Shown: one piece after another, positions 24,257 to 33,371 of the stretch | How the letters are laid out: each line of letters starts with the position of its first letter | Numbering within the stretch: the first letter of the stretch is position 1 | Source of the DNA: Candidatus Gastranaerophilales bacterium | GTDB lineage: Bacteria > Cyanobacteriota > Vampirovibrionia > Gastranaerophilales > Gastranaerophilaceae | Direction of reading: 5' to 3' | Assembly: GCA_944324835.1 (NCBI GenBank) | Contig: CALUXV010000008.1 | Coordinates: 1-51,002, forward strand | Length of the DNA: 51,002 nt | Notes under the pieces: generated by a model | What the model saw: the letters and a program-made list of their open reading frames with translations, nothing else | What the model was told of the DNA's origin: nothing | Database searches by the model: none | Program-made: the position numbers and the translations under genes

Positions 24257-26254
24257 TTATTTCCCCCCGCCTTTAGCCATTTCTCGGAGTTTTTTTAATT
24301 GGTCACGAATTTCTGCGGCACGTTCAAAATCAAGTATTTTGGCGGCTTTATGCATATCTTTTTCCAGTTTATCAATAAGTTTTGGCAAATCCTTCTTATC
24401 GATATTCATATCAACCATTTCTTCCGCAATAATATCTTCCAAATCCCTATAGCTTGCAACAAGTGAAAGCAGATTATTTTCAATAGGTTTTTTGATAGTT
24501 TTCGGAATAATTCCGTATTTTTTATTATATGCAAGCTGTACTTCACGGCGGCGGTTGGTTTCATCAATAGCTCTCTGCATAGAGCCTGTAATTTTATCTG
24601 CGTACATGATAACTTCACCGCAGGCATTTCTTGCTGCACGTCCGATTGTCTGAATCAAACTTGTATCAGAACGTAAGAATCCTTCTTTATCCGCATCCAT
24701 TATTGCAACAAGTGAAACTTCCGGGATATCAAGACCTTCTCTTAAAAGGTTAACACCGATTAGTACATCAAATTCTCCAAGTCTTAAATCTCTTAAAATT
24801 TCTACCCTTTCAATTGATTTGATATCGCTATGCAGGTATCGAACTTTTATATCTTGCTGCAAAAAATAATCGCATAATTCTTCCGCCATTTTCTTTGTAA
24901 GTGTTGTAATAAGAACTCTTTCATGGCGTTCGACACGAATATTTATTTCTTTTATCAAATCATTTATCTGTGTATCAATTGGTCTTACGCTGATTTTCGG
25001 GTCAACAAGACCTGTCGGCCTGATAATTTGTTCTACAAGCTGCTGTGATGTGTTCATTTCAAATTCTGCAGGAGTTGCTGAAATATAAATCTTTTGATGA
25101 ACTTTTGCAAAAAATTCCTCATCCGTTAAAGGTCGGTTATCTTTTGCACAAGGAAGTCTGAAACCGTAATCGACAAGCACATTTTTTCTGGCTCTGTCAC
25201 CATGAAACATACCTCTGAGCTGCGGCAGTGTGACATGAGATTCATCTACAACAGTTAAAAAATCGCCTTGAAAATAATCAAGTAATGTTGCCGGCGGTGA
25301 ACCGACAGGACGGCGTTCTATAATTCTGGAATAATTCTCAATTCCGGAACAATACCCCATTTCTTTTATCATTTCAATATCATATTTAACACGTTGCTGT
25401 AGTCTTTGTGATTCTAGTATTTTATTTTCGTTTTCAAGTTCTGCAACTCTGTTTTTTAATTCTTGTCTGATAATAGAAATTGTTTCATCGACATTATCAT
25501 CATCTGATAAATAATGTACCGCAGGATAAATAATTACTTTATCCGGAGTTTCAAGGATTTCGCCGGATACCGGATCTATTCTTACAATTTTTTCTACCTC
25601 ATCACCAAAGAAACAGATTCTATTAATAATCTTTTCGTATGCCGGCATGATTTCAACAACATCACCTCTGACTCTAAACATTGCTCTATCCAATGCGACG
25701 TCGTTTCTGGAGTACTGTGTACTGACAAGGTGCTTGATTAAATCATCACGTTCTATTTCATCTCCGACATTTATTTCAACAGAACCTTTAAAATAGTTTT
25801 CAGGGAGGCCTAAACCATAAATACAGCTTACTGATGCAACAACAATTACATCATTTCTTTCATACAAACTTCTTGTTGTGTTATGGCGGAGTTTATCAAT
25901 CTCATCATTTATACTTGCAGACTTTTCTATATATGTGTCGGTTCTTGGGATATATGCTTCCGGCTGATAATAATCATAATAACTTATAAAATATTCAACT
26001 GCATTATCCGGAAAAAGTTCCTTAAGTTCGCTATACAATTGAGCCGCAAGAGTCTTGTTATGAGCAATTACAAGTGTCGGCTTTTGAATTTGTTCTATAA
26101 CATTTGCTATAGTAAATGTTTTTCCGGAACCTGTTATCCCGAGTAAGGTCTGAGAATCATATCCTTTATTTACCCCGTCTACTAATTGTTCAATAGCCTT
26201 AGGCTGGTCTCCTGCAGGTTTATATTTTGAATGTATTACAAACTTTCTATCCAT
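24257..26254 (-). CDS. uvrB: Excinuclease ABC subunit B
   Basis: About 665 residues, the damage-recognition helicase-like subunit of nucleotide excision repair. Seen: [16 protein letters not shown], Walker A GITGSGKT, the beta-hairpin [12 protein letters not shown], the motif [15 protein letters not shown], helicase motifs [26 protein letters not shown] and QTIGRAARN, and a C-terminal UVR motif ([24 protein letters not shown]) that contacts UvrC. I set the start at the ATG at 26254: an upstream in-frame GTG would overlap the -10 box of a good promoter whose start point falls on this ATG. No ribosome site is present, so the mRNA appears leaderless. Confidence 0.96.
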   Translation of the reverse strand: MDRKFVIHSKYKPAGDQPKAIEQLVDGVNKGYDSQTLLGITGSGKTFTIANVIEQIQKPTLVIAHNKTLAAQLYSELKELFPDNAVEYFISYYDYYQPEAYIPRTDTYIEKSASINDEIDKLRHNTTRSLYERNDVIVVASVSCIYGLGLPENYFKGSVEINVGDEIERDDLIKHLVSTQYSRNDVALDRAMFRVRGDVVEIMPAYEKIINRICFFGDEVEKIVRIDPVSGEILETPDKVIIYPAVHYLSDDDNVDETISIIRQELKNRVAELENENKILESQRLQQRVKYDIEMIKEMGYCSGIENYSRIIERRPVGSPPATLLDYFQGDFLTVVDESHVTLPQLRGMFHGDRARKNVLVDYGFRLPCAKDNRPLTDEEFFAKVHQKIYISATPAEFEMNTSQQLVEQIIRPTGLVDPKISVRPIDTQINDLIKEINIRVERHERVLITTLTKKMAEELCDYFLQQDIKVRYLHSDIKSIERVEILRDLRLGEFDVLIGVNLLREGLDIPEVSLVAIMDADKEGFLRSDTSLIQTIGRAARNACGEVIMYADKITGSMQRAIDETNRRREVQLAYNKKYGIIPKTIKKPIENNLLSLVASYRDLEDIIAEEMVDMNIDKKDLPKLIDKLEKDMHKAAKILDFERAAEIRDQLKKLREMAKGGGK

Positions 26255-26260
26255 AAAAGT

Positions 26261-26289
26261 ATTATACACTTGTAAATTTTTTTTACCAA
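26261..26289 (-). promoter_or_regulatory. uvrB promoter, positioned for a leaderless mRNA
   Basis: On the minus strand TTGGTA (26289-26284), a 17-base spacer, TATAAT (26266-26261), then 6 bases to the ATG at 26254. No LexA-like site was recognised. Confidence 0.65.
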
Positions 26290-26356
26290 AAATAGCAAAT
26301 TATTTTTTGTTCATGTTTATATCTAAATTAGCAGGACAAATAAGGAGATTAGATAA

Positions 26357-27364
26357 TTGTTAGGAGTAAGTAAATCATTCCGTAGTGTGGAGAACTTTAA
26401 AAGTAATAACAAAATTGTTGATAATAATTCAACTAAAGAAAAACAGGCTAAAGAAGATATTTATATGAAATGGCCGCTAAGGGGTCTTGCTTATTCCAAC
26501 GAACTGGGAGAAATTGTTCGTCCGATGAGCGGTTTGGTAGCAAATCTTTTGTGGATTCCGGCAATAGGATATATTGCAGCCGATGTAGGAGATAAGTATA
26601 AACATAACCGGTACGGAGAAGTTGAACCGAGTAAAAAAAGAGCAGGGAAACAACTTTCATTCCAAATGCTTGCAAGTGTAATACTGCCGACAGCAGCGGT
26701 AAAAGCAGGTCAAAAAATAACAAACATAATTTCATCAAAAGGTAAAACAAAACTTTCTATTAATGATAGAGAAAAATATATCAGAATGATTACGCAATCG
26801 ATGAATAAAGGTTCTCACGAAAAATTTATTAATGAAGCAACAGGATTCGTTGATAGAGAAAAATATACTCAGCATATTATGGAAAACATTGCAGAAATGG
26901 ATAAACATAAAAAGACCAGAAATAAAATGTTTTCACCAATTGCAGGTATTATTGATTTTATCAAAAAACCATTTGAATCAAAACCAAAAACAGAGAATAT
27001 TCAAAAATATGTATCATCTACAATTAGCGATATAATGTATACCAGAGATTTTCTTATTCAAGGTCATAAACCTAAAAATATATCGGATAAATTGTATAAA
27101 GCATTTGAAAAAGAAGCCAAAAATGGGACTTTAGAACAGAAAAAAAGTGCAGCCTATACTGTGGTTAGAAAAATGCAAGGTAAAAAACTATTTAAAAATA
27201 ATGCTATAAAATCTCTAGGCGGGTTAATTTCACTTGCAGTAATGATGAAACCTATTGATAATTTTGTAGAAAATGTTCTTATTCATAAATATATAGGCCC
27301 TACAATTGATAAAATGCAAAAACCTTGGAAATCTTTGCAGGAAGTAGCAAAAGAGTCATCATAA
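26357..27364 (+). CDS. Protein of unknown function with Gly/Ala-rich hydrophobic segments
   Basis: 335 residues, not recognised. A polar N terminus (SKSFRSVENFKSNNK) is followed by SGLVANLLWIPAIGYIAADVGDKY and MLASVILPTAAVKAGQ, moderately hydrophobic stretches that may touch a membrane, then a long lysine-rich helical part and a last hydrophobic stretch SLGGLISLAVMMKPI. The start is TTG at 26357 with a strong AAGGAG nine bases upstream; no ATG fits. It stands alone, ended by a bidirectional terminator. Its layout is like that of the other unknown proteins nearby (12004, 28337), though the two-part promoter is not seen upstream. Confidence 0.6.
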   Translation: MLGVSKSFRSVENFKSNNKIVDNNSTKEKQAKEDIYMKWPLRGLAYSNELGEIVRPMSGLVANLLWIPAIGYIAADVGDKYKHNRYGEVEPSKKRAGKQLSFQMLASVILPTAAVKAGQKITNIISSKGKTKLSINDREKYIRMITQSMNKGSHEKFINEATGFVDREKYTQHIMENIAEMDKHKKTRNKMFSPIAGIIDFIKKPFESKPKTENIQKYVSSTISDIMYTRDFLIQGHKPKNISDKLYKAFEKEAKNGTLEQKKSAAYTVVRKMQGKKLFKNNAIKSLGGLISLAVMMKPIDNFVENVLIHKYIGPTIDKMQKPWKSLQEVAKESS

Positions 27365-27401
27365 TTGGTTATAATTAATCAAAATATTTTTTATAAAAAC
27401 T

Positions 27402-27430
27402 AAAAGCTCCGATAATATATCGGAGCTTTT
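27402..27430. terminator. Bidirectional intrinsic terminator
   Basis: AAAAGCTCCGA-taatata-TCGGAGCTTTT, a perfect 11-base stem with A and T tracts on both sides, between the convergent genes ending at 27364 and 27457. Confidence 0.92.
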
Positions 27431-27456
27431 ATGTATGCTAGTGCGAATCTTAACTA

Positions 27457-28116
27457 TTATGAGAACAACTTGAATGTTCTGTCTACGTTGTCTTTCGCTA
27501 CTGTTTTTAATGTATCGATTTCTGTCTTGATTGCATTCCTTTCTTGTTCTAGTGCTGCTAAGTCCGTATCGAACTTTTTATCTTTAGCATCGATTTTTCT
27601 CATATCAGCTTCGTATTTTGCTTCCGCTTTTTTGAGTTCTGTTTCGTCTTGTACTTCTTGCAAGCTTGTATCCGTTGCGATGTTTACTTCTGTAAATGTA
27701 TCATTACCATTTGCGTCTTTCGTCGGTTTCTTGAATACAATGAAACCTGCTTCAACCATGTTTCTCAAGGTTTCTACTTTACCCAGTGCATCAGCTTGTA
27801 TACCCGTTGCAGCTGTAATCTCTCCAGCATCCGTACATTCTGTCCAACCGCCTTGATTATCTTGTACAATTACTTGGTATCCTGCTGCTAAAATAGAATT
27901 TAGCGTTGCGTCTTGGTACTCTGCTGAACCATCCGGTCCGATGTGTTTTAATTGAACTTTTTGTTTGTTTAGAGCATTTTCATACTCTTTGTACACGTGA
28001 GTTGATTCGTTAGCCATTTGCAGCTTTTGAGCTTCTAGGTTTTGAGCCTTGTACTCAATATCGTGCATTCTAGCTGTTAAATTCAACAACCGTGCTTGTG
28101 ATGCCGATAAACCCAT
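27457..28116 (-). CDS. Coiled-coil protein with GLSASQARLL N terminus, function unknown
   Basis: 219 residues. The N terminus GLSASQARLLNLTARMHDIEYKAQNLEAQKLQ is striking and looks like a conserved family signature, followed by a central globular part (GPDGSAEYQDATLNSILAAGYQVIVQDNQGG) and a C-terminal coiled coil rich in Lys, Asp, Glu (KKAEAKYEADMRKIDAKDKKFDTDL in two pieces). Helical ends around a small central domain recall flagellin- or secretion-filament-like proteins, but I do not claim that. Codon choice is less A/T-biased than in neighbours, suggesting high expression. GGAG precedes the ATG; the ~150-220-base upstream region contains a CAGGC-N7-GCCTG hairpin. Confidence 0.65.
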   Translation of the reverse strand: MGLSASQARLLNLTARMHDIEYKAQNLEAQKLQMANESTHVYKEYENALNKQKVQLKHIGPDGSAEYQDATLNSILAAGYQVIVQDNQGGWTECTDAGEITAATGIQADALGKVETLRNMVEAGFIVFKKPTKDANGNDTFTEVNIATDTSLQEVQDETELKKAEAKYEADMRKIDAKDKKFDTDLAALEQERNAIKTEIDTLKTVAKDNVDRTFKLFS

Positions 28117-28156
28117 TTTCCTGTACTCCTTTTTCTTTTCTGCGGAATGCTAATCT

Positions 28157-28173
28157 CAGGCACACTTTGCCTG
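28157..28173 (-). other. Hairpin in the leader of the 27457 gene
   Basis: CAGGC (28157-28161) and GCCTG (28169-28173) around a 7-base loop, about 40 bases before the ATG. It could act as a leader structure or stabiliser; nothing further shows its role. Confidence 0.4.
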
Positions 28174-28250
28174 TCGACGAACATCCCAATATCTAATTCT
28201 ATACTTTGTACTACGGCATACTTTTTATATAACTTTAATTTTTTTAAGCA

Positions 28251-28313
28251 GTTTGTTACAATTCGTTACAAAAAAACAATTTTTATCGATGATTTAACTT
28301 TATATATATAAGG
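28251..28313 (+). promoter_or_regulatory. Two-part promoter signature upstream of the 28337 gene
   Basis: GTTTGTTACAA (28251-28261), exactly 32 bases, then TTAACTTTATATATATAAGG (28294-28313). A second overlapping box, TTCGTTACAAA, follows directly. The leader to the ATG is ~23 bases. Confidence 0.6.
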
Positions 28314-28336
28314 TTAGTTATAAATTTAGGTTAAAA

Positions 28337-29098
28337 ATGACAAGTATAGGTAAAATCGGCAGTGCATACTGTGACTTCTTGTTTGGCAGCAGCGCAGATG
28401 CAATGGTAAGCAGAGTAATTGATTCCTGCAAAAACTATAAATATTATAAATATGGATTGCCTGAAAGTATTTATCATGGGATAAAACAGGGATGCAAAGA
28501 TTCATACAATCATACCCGGAAAAATGGCGGCTTCTTTACTTCCATGTGGGGAAATATTAAAGATATAAAGACCGAATGGAATAAAGCTAAAATCCCAAAT
28601 GCATCTTTGTTTAAAAATATGAAAACTTGTTTCCCAAAAATTATTAAACCTCTTGGGAAAGCTGCGCCGGCTGTTCTTGCAATCATCGGACTTGCAACAG
28701 AACTCCCTAATATATGGCGTGCTACAAAAGAAGATGGTATTTTGAGCGGATTAAAAGAAACAGGAAAAACAGCAATCAAGCTTACATTTGGTGCTCTTTG
28801 CGGCGGTTTTGGTACAAAGCTTGTTCCGGTTATCGGTAGTACATATGGTTTCATGCTCGGGAATGTAATTGGTGATCAGGTCGGCAGCTTTTTAGGTAGT
28901 AACGCCGGAGAATTTGTCTCCCTTAAAGCTATGGGAGATTCTTATACTGCCAAACACAAAAAACTTGAAAAACTAAAACAAAAACAAGAAGAACTTGAAA
29001 AACAAAGACAAGAACAAGAACAGCTTAAGCAGAAACAACTGGAGTATGAAAAATACAGACAATTAGCCATCCTTCAAAATATAAATAAATCGGCTTGA
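28337..29098 (+). CDS. Glycine-rich membrane-interacting protein with coiled-coil tail, function unknown
   Basis: 253 residues, not recognised. The polar, aromatic N-terminal half contains KNYKYYKYGLPESIYHGIKQ. The middle has hydrophobic Gly/Ala segments: AAPAVLAIIGLATELP (about 109-124), LTFGALCGGFGTKLVPVIG and YGFMLGNVIGDQVGSFLGS, which together resemble a glycine-zipper membrane hairpin. The last ~45 residues are a highly charged repeat of KLKQKQEELEKQRQEQEQ type, a coiled coil. AGG lies 7 bases before the ATG. Shared promoter and layout tie it to the 12004 gene. Confidence 0.65.
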   Translation: MTSIGKIGSAYCDFLFGSSADAMVSRVIDSCKNYKYYKYGLPESIYHGIKQGCKDSYNHTRKNGGFFTSMWGNIKDIKTEWNKAKIPNASLFKNMKTCFPKIIKPLGKAAPAVLAIIGLATELPNIWRATKEDGILSGLKETGKTAIKLTFGALCGGFGTKLVPVIGSTYGFMLGNVIGDQVGSFLGSNAGEFVSLKAMGDSYTAKHKKLEKLKQKQEELEKQRQEQEQLKQKQLEYEKYRQLAILQNINKSA

Positions 29099-29125
29099 TA
29101 TATAAATAGTATATATGATTTTAGC

Positions 29126-29190
29126 AATTGTTAATATTTTGATTTAAAAAAGCAATTCTTAAAAAATAAAATACTTTATATAAATGTAAG
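29126..29190 (+). promoter_or_regulatory. Two-part promoter signature upstream of a candidate small RNA
   Basis: The core AATACTTTATATA...ATGTAAG is well preserved (29170-29190). The upstream box is weak (AATTGTTAATA, 29126-29136) and at 33 instead of 32 bases. Confidence 0.55.
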
Positions 29191-29366
29191 TAATCAGTAA
29201 GTTGGATTTAAAAAGATAGAAAAATATTTGGGGAATTAAGTAAAATAACAAAACAGTTTAGCAATTATTAAACACGTTTTGAACAATAGATTTCTTTTTA
29301 TACTCTCTCTTAATATCCTCGTGTTTATTTAATGTTTGCCACGTTTCTTTGGCAAACTTTTTTTTA
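29191..29366 (+). ncRNA. Candidate small RNA (about 175 bases)
   Basis: No open frame with a ribosome site is present. The unit begins just after a two-part promoter core and ends in a perfect intrinsic terminator. The region is A/T-rich with a CCTCGTGTTT stretch complementary to ACACGAGG in the candidate RNA at 48052-48160. The start point is approximate. Confidence 0.5.
29334..29366 (+). terminator. Intrinsic terminator of the candidate small RNA
   Basis: GTTTGCC (29334-29340), a 10-base loop, GGCAAAC (29351-29357) and then eight or nine T. It faces away from the coding genes on either side, so it must end a separate rightward transcript (or read-through from 28337-29098). Confidence 0.9.
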
Positions 29367-29404
29367 TTACGGTACATCTGCAGTACAAAACATCCGGATA
29401 AAAA

Positions 29405-30553
29405 TTACTCAAATATCCATCCGTTAGTTAAATCAACCTTAATCGTATCAAGGAGTTTTACGTAAACAGTTCCATCCGGAAGAACTATAATTTTTTCACC
29501 TTTAAATATTTTACGTATCCAGGTCATAAATTTGCTTTTTTGAACGGTTACTTCTGCTGTACCATGCTCAACTACTGCTTGATCATTAGGTGTTACAATT
29601 GTATCGGTTGATAAAGTTAGAACACCGTTTCTTATAAATAATCTACCTGGTTTTGCTTGGCAAACTTGTCCTTTTACATCAGTTCCTTTGTATAAAAGAA
29701 TATATTTATCTTTTGTAATGAAGTGTTCCGGTGTCTTGGCAATAAATTGATCTCCGTTTTTAGAAATTTGAGAGCCCATAACATTAGCAACTTTGATTGG
29801 AACAACAGAACCTGCAGGAATTGTACCTACTGCACCTTGTACGAAAGCATTTTCTATTACATAACCATCTCCGGTTTTTTTGCGCATTGCTTCTGCAAGC
29901 TTAGCATTAGGATTAAGTTTCGCTTGTTCCATCATGTTGTATAGTATTGCTGTAACTTCTGCTCTTGTTGCAGGTCTGTCTGCTTCCATTACACCCATTT
30001 TTTGAGGCGGGCAAACAATCATACCCAGTATTTCAGCTTTTCCTGCCGGTACAATAAACCAGTTTGGTATATCATTTGAATCTTTATATACTTTGGATAA
30101 GACATATTTTGCTTTTTGTTCACTTATTTGTTCTGTTGTTAATGCATTAACCGCTATTGCAAGTGCTTCTGCTCGAGATACAGAATCGTAAGGCCTAAAT
30201 TTCCCATTTTTATCCGGATCTGATATCAAATCAAAATAAATAGCTTTTTGAATTGCATCATATGCCCAGAAATTTTTATTTACATCTGTAAATTTAACAG
30301 GTTGGGCAACTGTTGCATGCTCTTGCCCAAGAGCCTTGATTGCCATTGATGCAAATTCTGCTCTTGTTACATCTTCATCAGGCTTGAATGAACCATCCGG
30401 ATATCCCACAACAACGCTTTGTTCTGAGAGTTGTTTGATTTGTTTATGTGCCCAATGATTGGAAGTCATATCTGAATAAAATGCAAAAGCAGGAACAGAT
30501 GATGTTACAAGAACTGCAATTACTATCATAAAGCTATTAATTATATTTTTCAT
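29405..30553 (-). CDS. SLH-domain envelope protein
   Basis: 382 residues. A signal peptide (IINSFMIVIAVLVTSSVPAFA) is followed by three S-layer homology domains over about residues 24-215: SDMTSNHWAHKQIKQLSEQSVVVGYPDGSFKP in parts with VTRAEFA, then FTDVNKNFWAYDAIQKA...VSRAEAL, then VYKDSNDIPNWF...ATRAEVTAIL. The TRAE motifs bind pyruvylated cell-wall polysaccharide. The C-terminal ~165 residues are beta-rich and unassigned; a porin barrel is not apparent. csaB, which makes the pyruvylated ligand, lies 6 kb away. It is divergent from the small secreted-protein gene. Confidence 0.9.
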   Translation of the reverse strand: MKNIINSFMIVIAVLVTSSVPAFAFYSDMTSNHWAHKQIKQLSEQSVVVGYPDGSFKPDEDVTRAEFASMAIKALGQEHATVAQPVKFTDVNKNFWAYDAIQKAIYFDLISDPDKNGKFRPYDSVSRAEALAIAVNALTTEQISEQKAKYVLSKVYKDSNDIPNWFIVPAGKAEILGMIVCPPQKMGVMEADRPATRAEVTAILYNMMEQAKLNPNAKLAEAMRKKTGDGYVIENAFVQGAVGTIPAGSVVPIKVANVMGSQISKNGDQFIAKTPEHFITKDKYILLYKGTDVKGQVCQAKPGRLFIRNGVLTLSTDTIVTPNDQAVVEHGTAEVTVQKSKFMTWIRKIFKGEKIIVLPDGTVYVKLLDTIKVDLTNGWIFE

Positions 30554-30688
30554 CGAATGGCTCCTTAATTTATTAATATAATATAGATATAGTACATAAA
30601 ATCACAAATTAAAACAATTAATTGATACAAAAATTAAACATTGATTGTAAAATAATATGTAATCATTAAAAATACAGTAGAGGTTTCT

Positions 30689-30985
30689 ATGAAAAAGTTT
30701 GTTATATTGTTGTTGTGTCTATTTATTTCTTCTATATATAATTCCTCAATGGCTTTTTCGCTGCCGGAAGCTAATCCTGCAGCGGTAAATATGATGCGTT
30801 ATTATCCGCAAAGAAGTCCATATGGCGCCAGAAGATATAATCAAAATAGACTTCCTTATGTATATTCGCCGCAACAAGCAAGATATTATGGTATAAATGT
30901 AGCGAATCCAAATAATCAATACCGTCAGTACGGTCTTTATCAACAAAATTACTCCAGAACAAATGATGGGTATGGCATGTGGTAA
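30689..30985 (+). CDS. Small secreted Tyr/Asn/Gln-rich protein
   Basis: 98 residues: a clear signal peptide (KKFVILLLCLFISSIYNSSMAF) and a mature chain of ~75 residues rich in Tyr, Asn, Gln, Arg and Pro (for example RRYNQNRLPYVYSPQQARYY), with no Cys. This low-complexity composition suits a disordered envelope or matrix peptide. AGAGG precedes the ATG. Being divergent from the SLH gene, it may share its control region. No family recognised. Confidence 0.65.
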   Translation: MKKFVILLLCLFISSIYNSSMAFSLPEANPAAVNMMRYYPQRSPYGARRYNQNRLPYVYSPQQARYYGINVANPNNQYRQYGLYQQNYSRTNDGYGMW

Positions 30986-30995
30986 ATAAAATATA

Positions 30996-33371
30996 TCAGC
31001 AGCCAAGCATTAATGTTCCGTCAAGAGATAATGTCGTGGTTTCTTTTAACTGCGGATAACTGTCAATTTTCTTTTCGGCTACAAACTCGATAGCTGCACT
31101 TCTTGCAAGTTCAAGAATCTTTGAATCTTTAACAATATCAGAAATGATTAAATCCGGCAACCCGCTCTGTCTTACTCCGAGAAATTCTCCAGGACCTCTT
31201 ATCTGCAAGTCTTTTTCTGCAATTACAAATCCGTCGTTTGTTTCTGTCATAATAGAAAGCCGATTCCTTGTTTCCTGAGATTTAGATGAAGTGGAGATAA
31301 TACAATAAGATTGCAGCGAACATCTTCCGACACGCCCTCTTAGCTGGTGTAATTGAGGGAGTCCGAAACGTTCAGCGTTTTCTATAACTATAACAGTCGC
31401 ATTTGGAACATCAACCCCGACTTCAACAACTGTCGTAGAAACAAGAATATCGTATTCTTTGTTTTTGAATTTTGCCATAACCTCATCTTTTTCAGAGTTT
31501 TTCATTTTTCCATGCAATAAACCGATTCTAAGATGCGGGAATACCGTTTTTTGAAGTTTTTCAGCCTCAATGGTTGCAGCTTTTGCAGCCAGAGTTTCAC
31601 TCTCATCTATCAACGGGTAAACAACGTACGCCTGATGACCGGCATCAACTTCAGACTGTATAAGGTTATAAATCTGTTTTTTAGGGACTCCCATTTTCGT
31701 TATAATCGGTTTTCTTCCTTTTGGAAGTTCATCAATAATTGTTAAATCCAAATCCCCGTTCATTGTAATCGCAAGAGTTCTTGGAATCGGCGTTGCTGTC
31801 ATTGTTAGTATTTGCGGATTATTGGCTTTTTTTCTTAGTGTCAGCCTTTGTTTTACACCAAACCTGTGCTGTTCATCGATAACGACAGCCCCGAGATTTG
31901 CAAACTCAATATTATCCTGAATAAGAGCCTGCGTGCCGACGGCTATATTAATCTGCCCGTTTCTTAAACCAACCTCAGATATTTGCCGCTGCTTTTTACC
32001 GATACTACCGATAAATAGTCCTACACTTATCCCCATAGGTGTAAGCCAATTAACAAAATTGTTGTAGTGCTGCTGTGCAAGAATTTCGGTTGGAGCCATA
32101 ATTGCTGCTTGATAACCGTTTTCGATTGCAGCAAGAAGCATTATACAAGCTACAACCGTTTTACCGGAGCCGACATCTCCTTGAAGAAGCCGCTGCATAG
32201 GCTCTTCTGAATTCATATCTGTCAAGATATCATTAACAGCTCGTTTTTGCGCCTTTGTAAGTTCAAACGGAAGCTGCTTGATGAATGTATTTACAAGACC
32301 GTCTTCTTTAATTTTTAGAGGAACAGATTTTATATCATGCCGGTTCTTTTCACGGATTAAGGCAAGTTTCAACTGGATAAGGAAAAACTCCTCAAATATG
32401 AGTGTAAATCTTGCCTGTTGAAGAAGCTCCATACTGTCAGGGAAATGAATTTGTTCTATCGCAACTTTTTTATCCAGCAAATTATATTTTTCCCGCAGGT
32501 AATCAGGAACAACGTTTACAATAGAATCTTTATAAAGTTGAATAGCATTATAAATCGCCTTGCGGAGAGTTTTGACATTTAGATTTTCACAAAGCGGGTA
32601 AATAGGTACAATTCGACCAATATTAAGATTAGTTTTGGTCAAAAAATCCTCTGACATGATAGAATAACTGATATTATCAAGAGTTTTTGAATAATCGTAT
32701 TTGTTAATCTTTACTGTTCCGGATACGATTATTCCGGCACCTTTCGGGAACTGGGATTTTGTTCTTTCAAGAGTATATTTACTGCTTTTTGCAGAAAAGA
32801 AATTAAGTATAAAACTTCCTGTTTCGTCCTGAATTTTTACTTTTACAACTCCCAGCCCTTTAGGAGTAGTAAATGCTTCAACCGCTTTGATATACCCGAA
32901 AACGGTTGTATCCTCTCCCTCTTGCAGATTCCTTATGAGTGTTCTTTTTGAATAATCAATATGTTTTCTTGGCAGGTAAAATAACAAATCACTTGCAGTA
33001 AAAATCCCGAGTTTGTTTAAGATTGCCGCAACTTTTGGGCCTACACCTTTAACATAGGTGACGGAAGAAAACGGATTTAATCTTGCATCCTGCTGTTTTT
33101 TATCTTCTTCTTTCTGCAAAAGTTCAGATTTTATTGCATTTATCAGGTATTCAATAGATTTTTTTCTATTCGGCATCGTATCCATTGAATACTGTTCAAA
33201 ATGCGCCAGAACAAATTTCCAGCGCTCAGGAATAGAGGACGTTTTTATAAATTTTCTGATTTCACTTCTTATAAATGCAGAAAAACTTTTGGTTCGACCT
33301 CTTATATCTATATATTTATACTTAGCCTCTATTTCGATGGCTTTTTTTATTTGTTCAATCGTATTATCCAA
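30996..33371 (-). CDS. recG: ATP-dependent DNA helicase RecG
   Basis: 791 residues, the branch-migration helicase for stalled forks and Holliday junctions. An N-terminal ~90-residue extension precedes the wedge/OB domain (VTYVKGVGPKVAAILNKLGI, then DLLFYLPRKHIDYSKR). Helicase motifs: LLQGDVGSGKTVVA (Walker A), APTEILAQQHY, VIDEQHRFG (the RecG-type DEQH box), TMTATPIPRTLA, VVEVGVDVPNATVIVIENAERFGLPQLHQLRGRVGR, and the TRG-like QIRGPGEFLGVRQSG. The start is a TTG that overlaps the stop region of the upstream cyclase gene, with GAGG upstream, so the two are coupled. Confidence 0.96.
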   Translation of the reverse strand: MDNTIEQIKKAIEIEAKYKYIDIRGRTKSFSAFIRSEIRKFIKTSSIPERWKFVLAHFEQYSMDTMPNRKKSIEYLINAIKSELLQKEEDKKQQDARLNPFSSVTYVKGVGPKVAAILNKLGIFTASDLLFYLPRKHIDYSKRTLIRNLQEGEDTTVFGYIKAVEAFTTPKGLGVVKVKIQDETGSFILNFFSAKSSKYTLERTKSQFPKGAGIIVSGTVKINKYDYSKTLDNISYSIMSEDFLTKTNLNIGRIVPIYPLCENLNVKTLRKAIYNAIQLYKDSIVNVVPDYLREKYNLLDKKVAIEQIHFPDSMELLQQARFTLIFEEFFLIQLKLALIREKNRHDIKSVPLKIKEDGLVNTFIKQLPFELTKAQKRAVNDILTDMNSEEPMQRLLQGDVGSGKTVVACIMLLAAIENGYQAAIMAPTEILAQQHYNNFVNWLTPMGISVGLFIGSIGKKQRQISEVGLRNGQINIAVGTQALIQDNIEFANLGAVVIDEQHRFGVKQRLTLRKKANNPQILTMTATPIPRTLAITMNGDLDLTIIDELPKGRKPIITKMGVPKKQIYNLIQSEVDAGHQAYVVYPLIDESETLAAKAATIEAEKLQKTVFPHLRIGLLHGKMKNSEKDEVMAKFKNKEYDILVSTTVVEVGVDVPNATVIVIENAERFGLPQLHQLRGRVGRCSLQSYCIISTSSKSQETRNRLSIMTETNDGFVIAEKDLQIRGPGEFLGVRQSGLPDLIISDIVKDSKILELARSAAIEFVAEKKIDSYPQLKETTTLSLDGTLMLGC

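Noticed and set aside
29405-30553. SLH porin (OprB-like) assignment
   Set aside because: After three SLH domains the remaining ~165 residues are too short for a porin barrel and show no barrel pattern.
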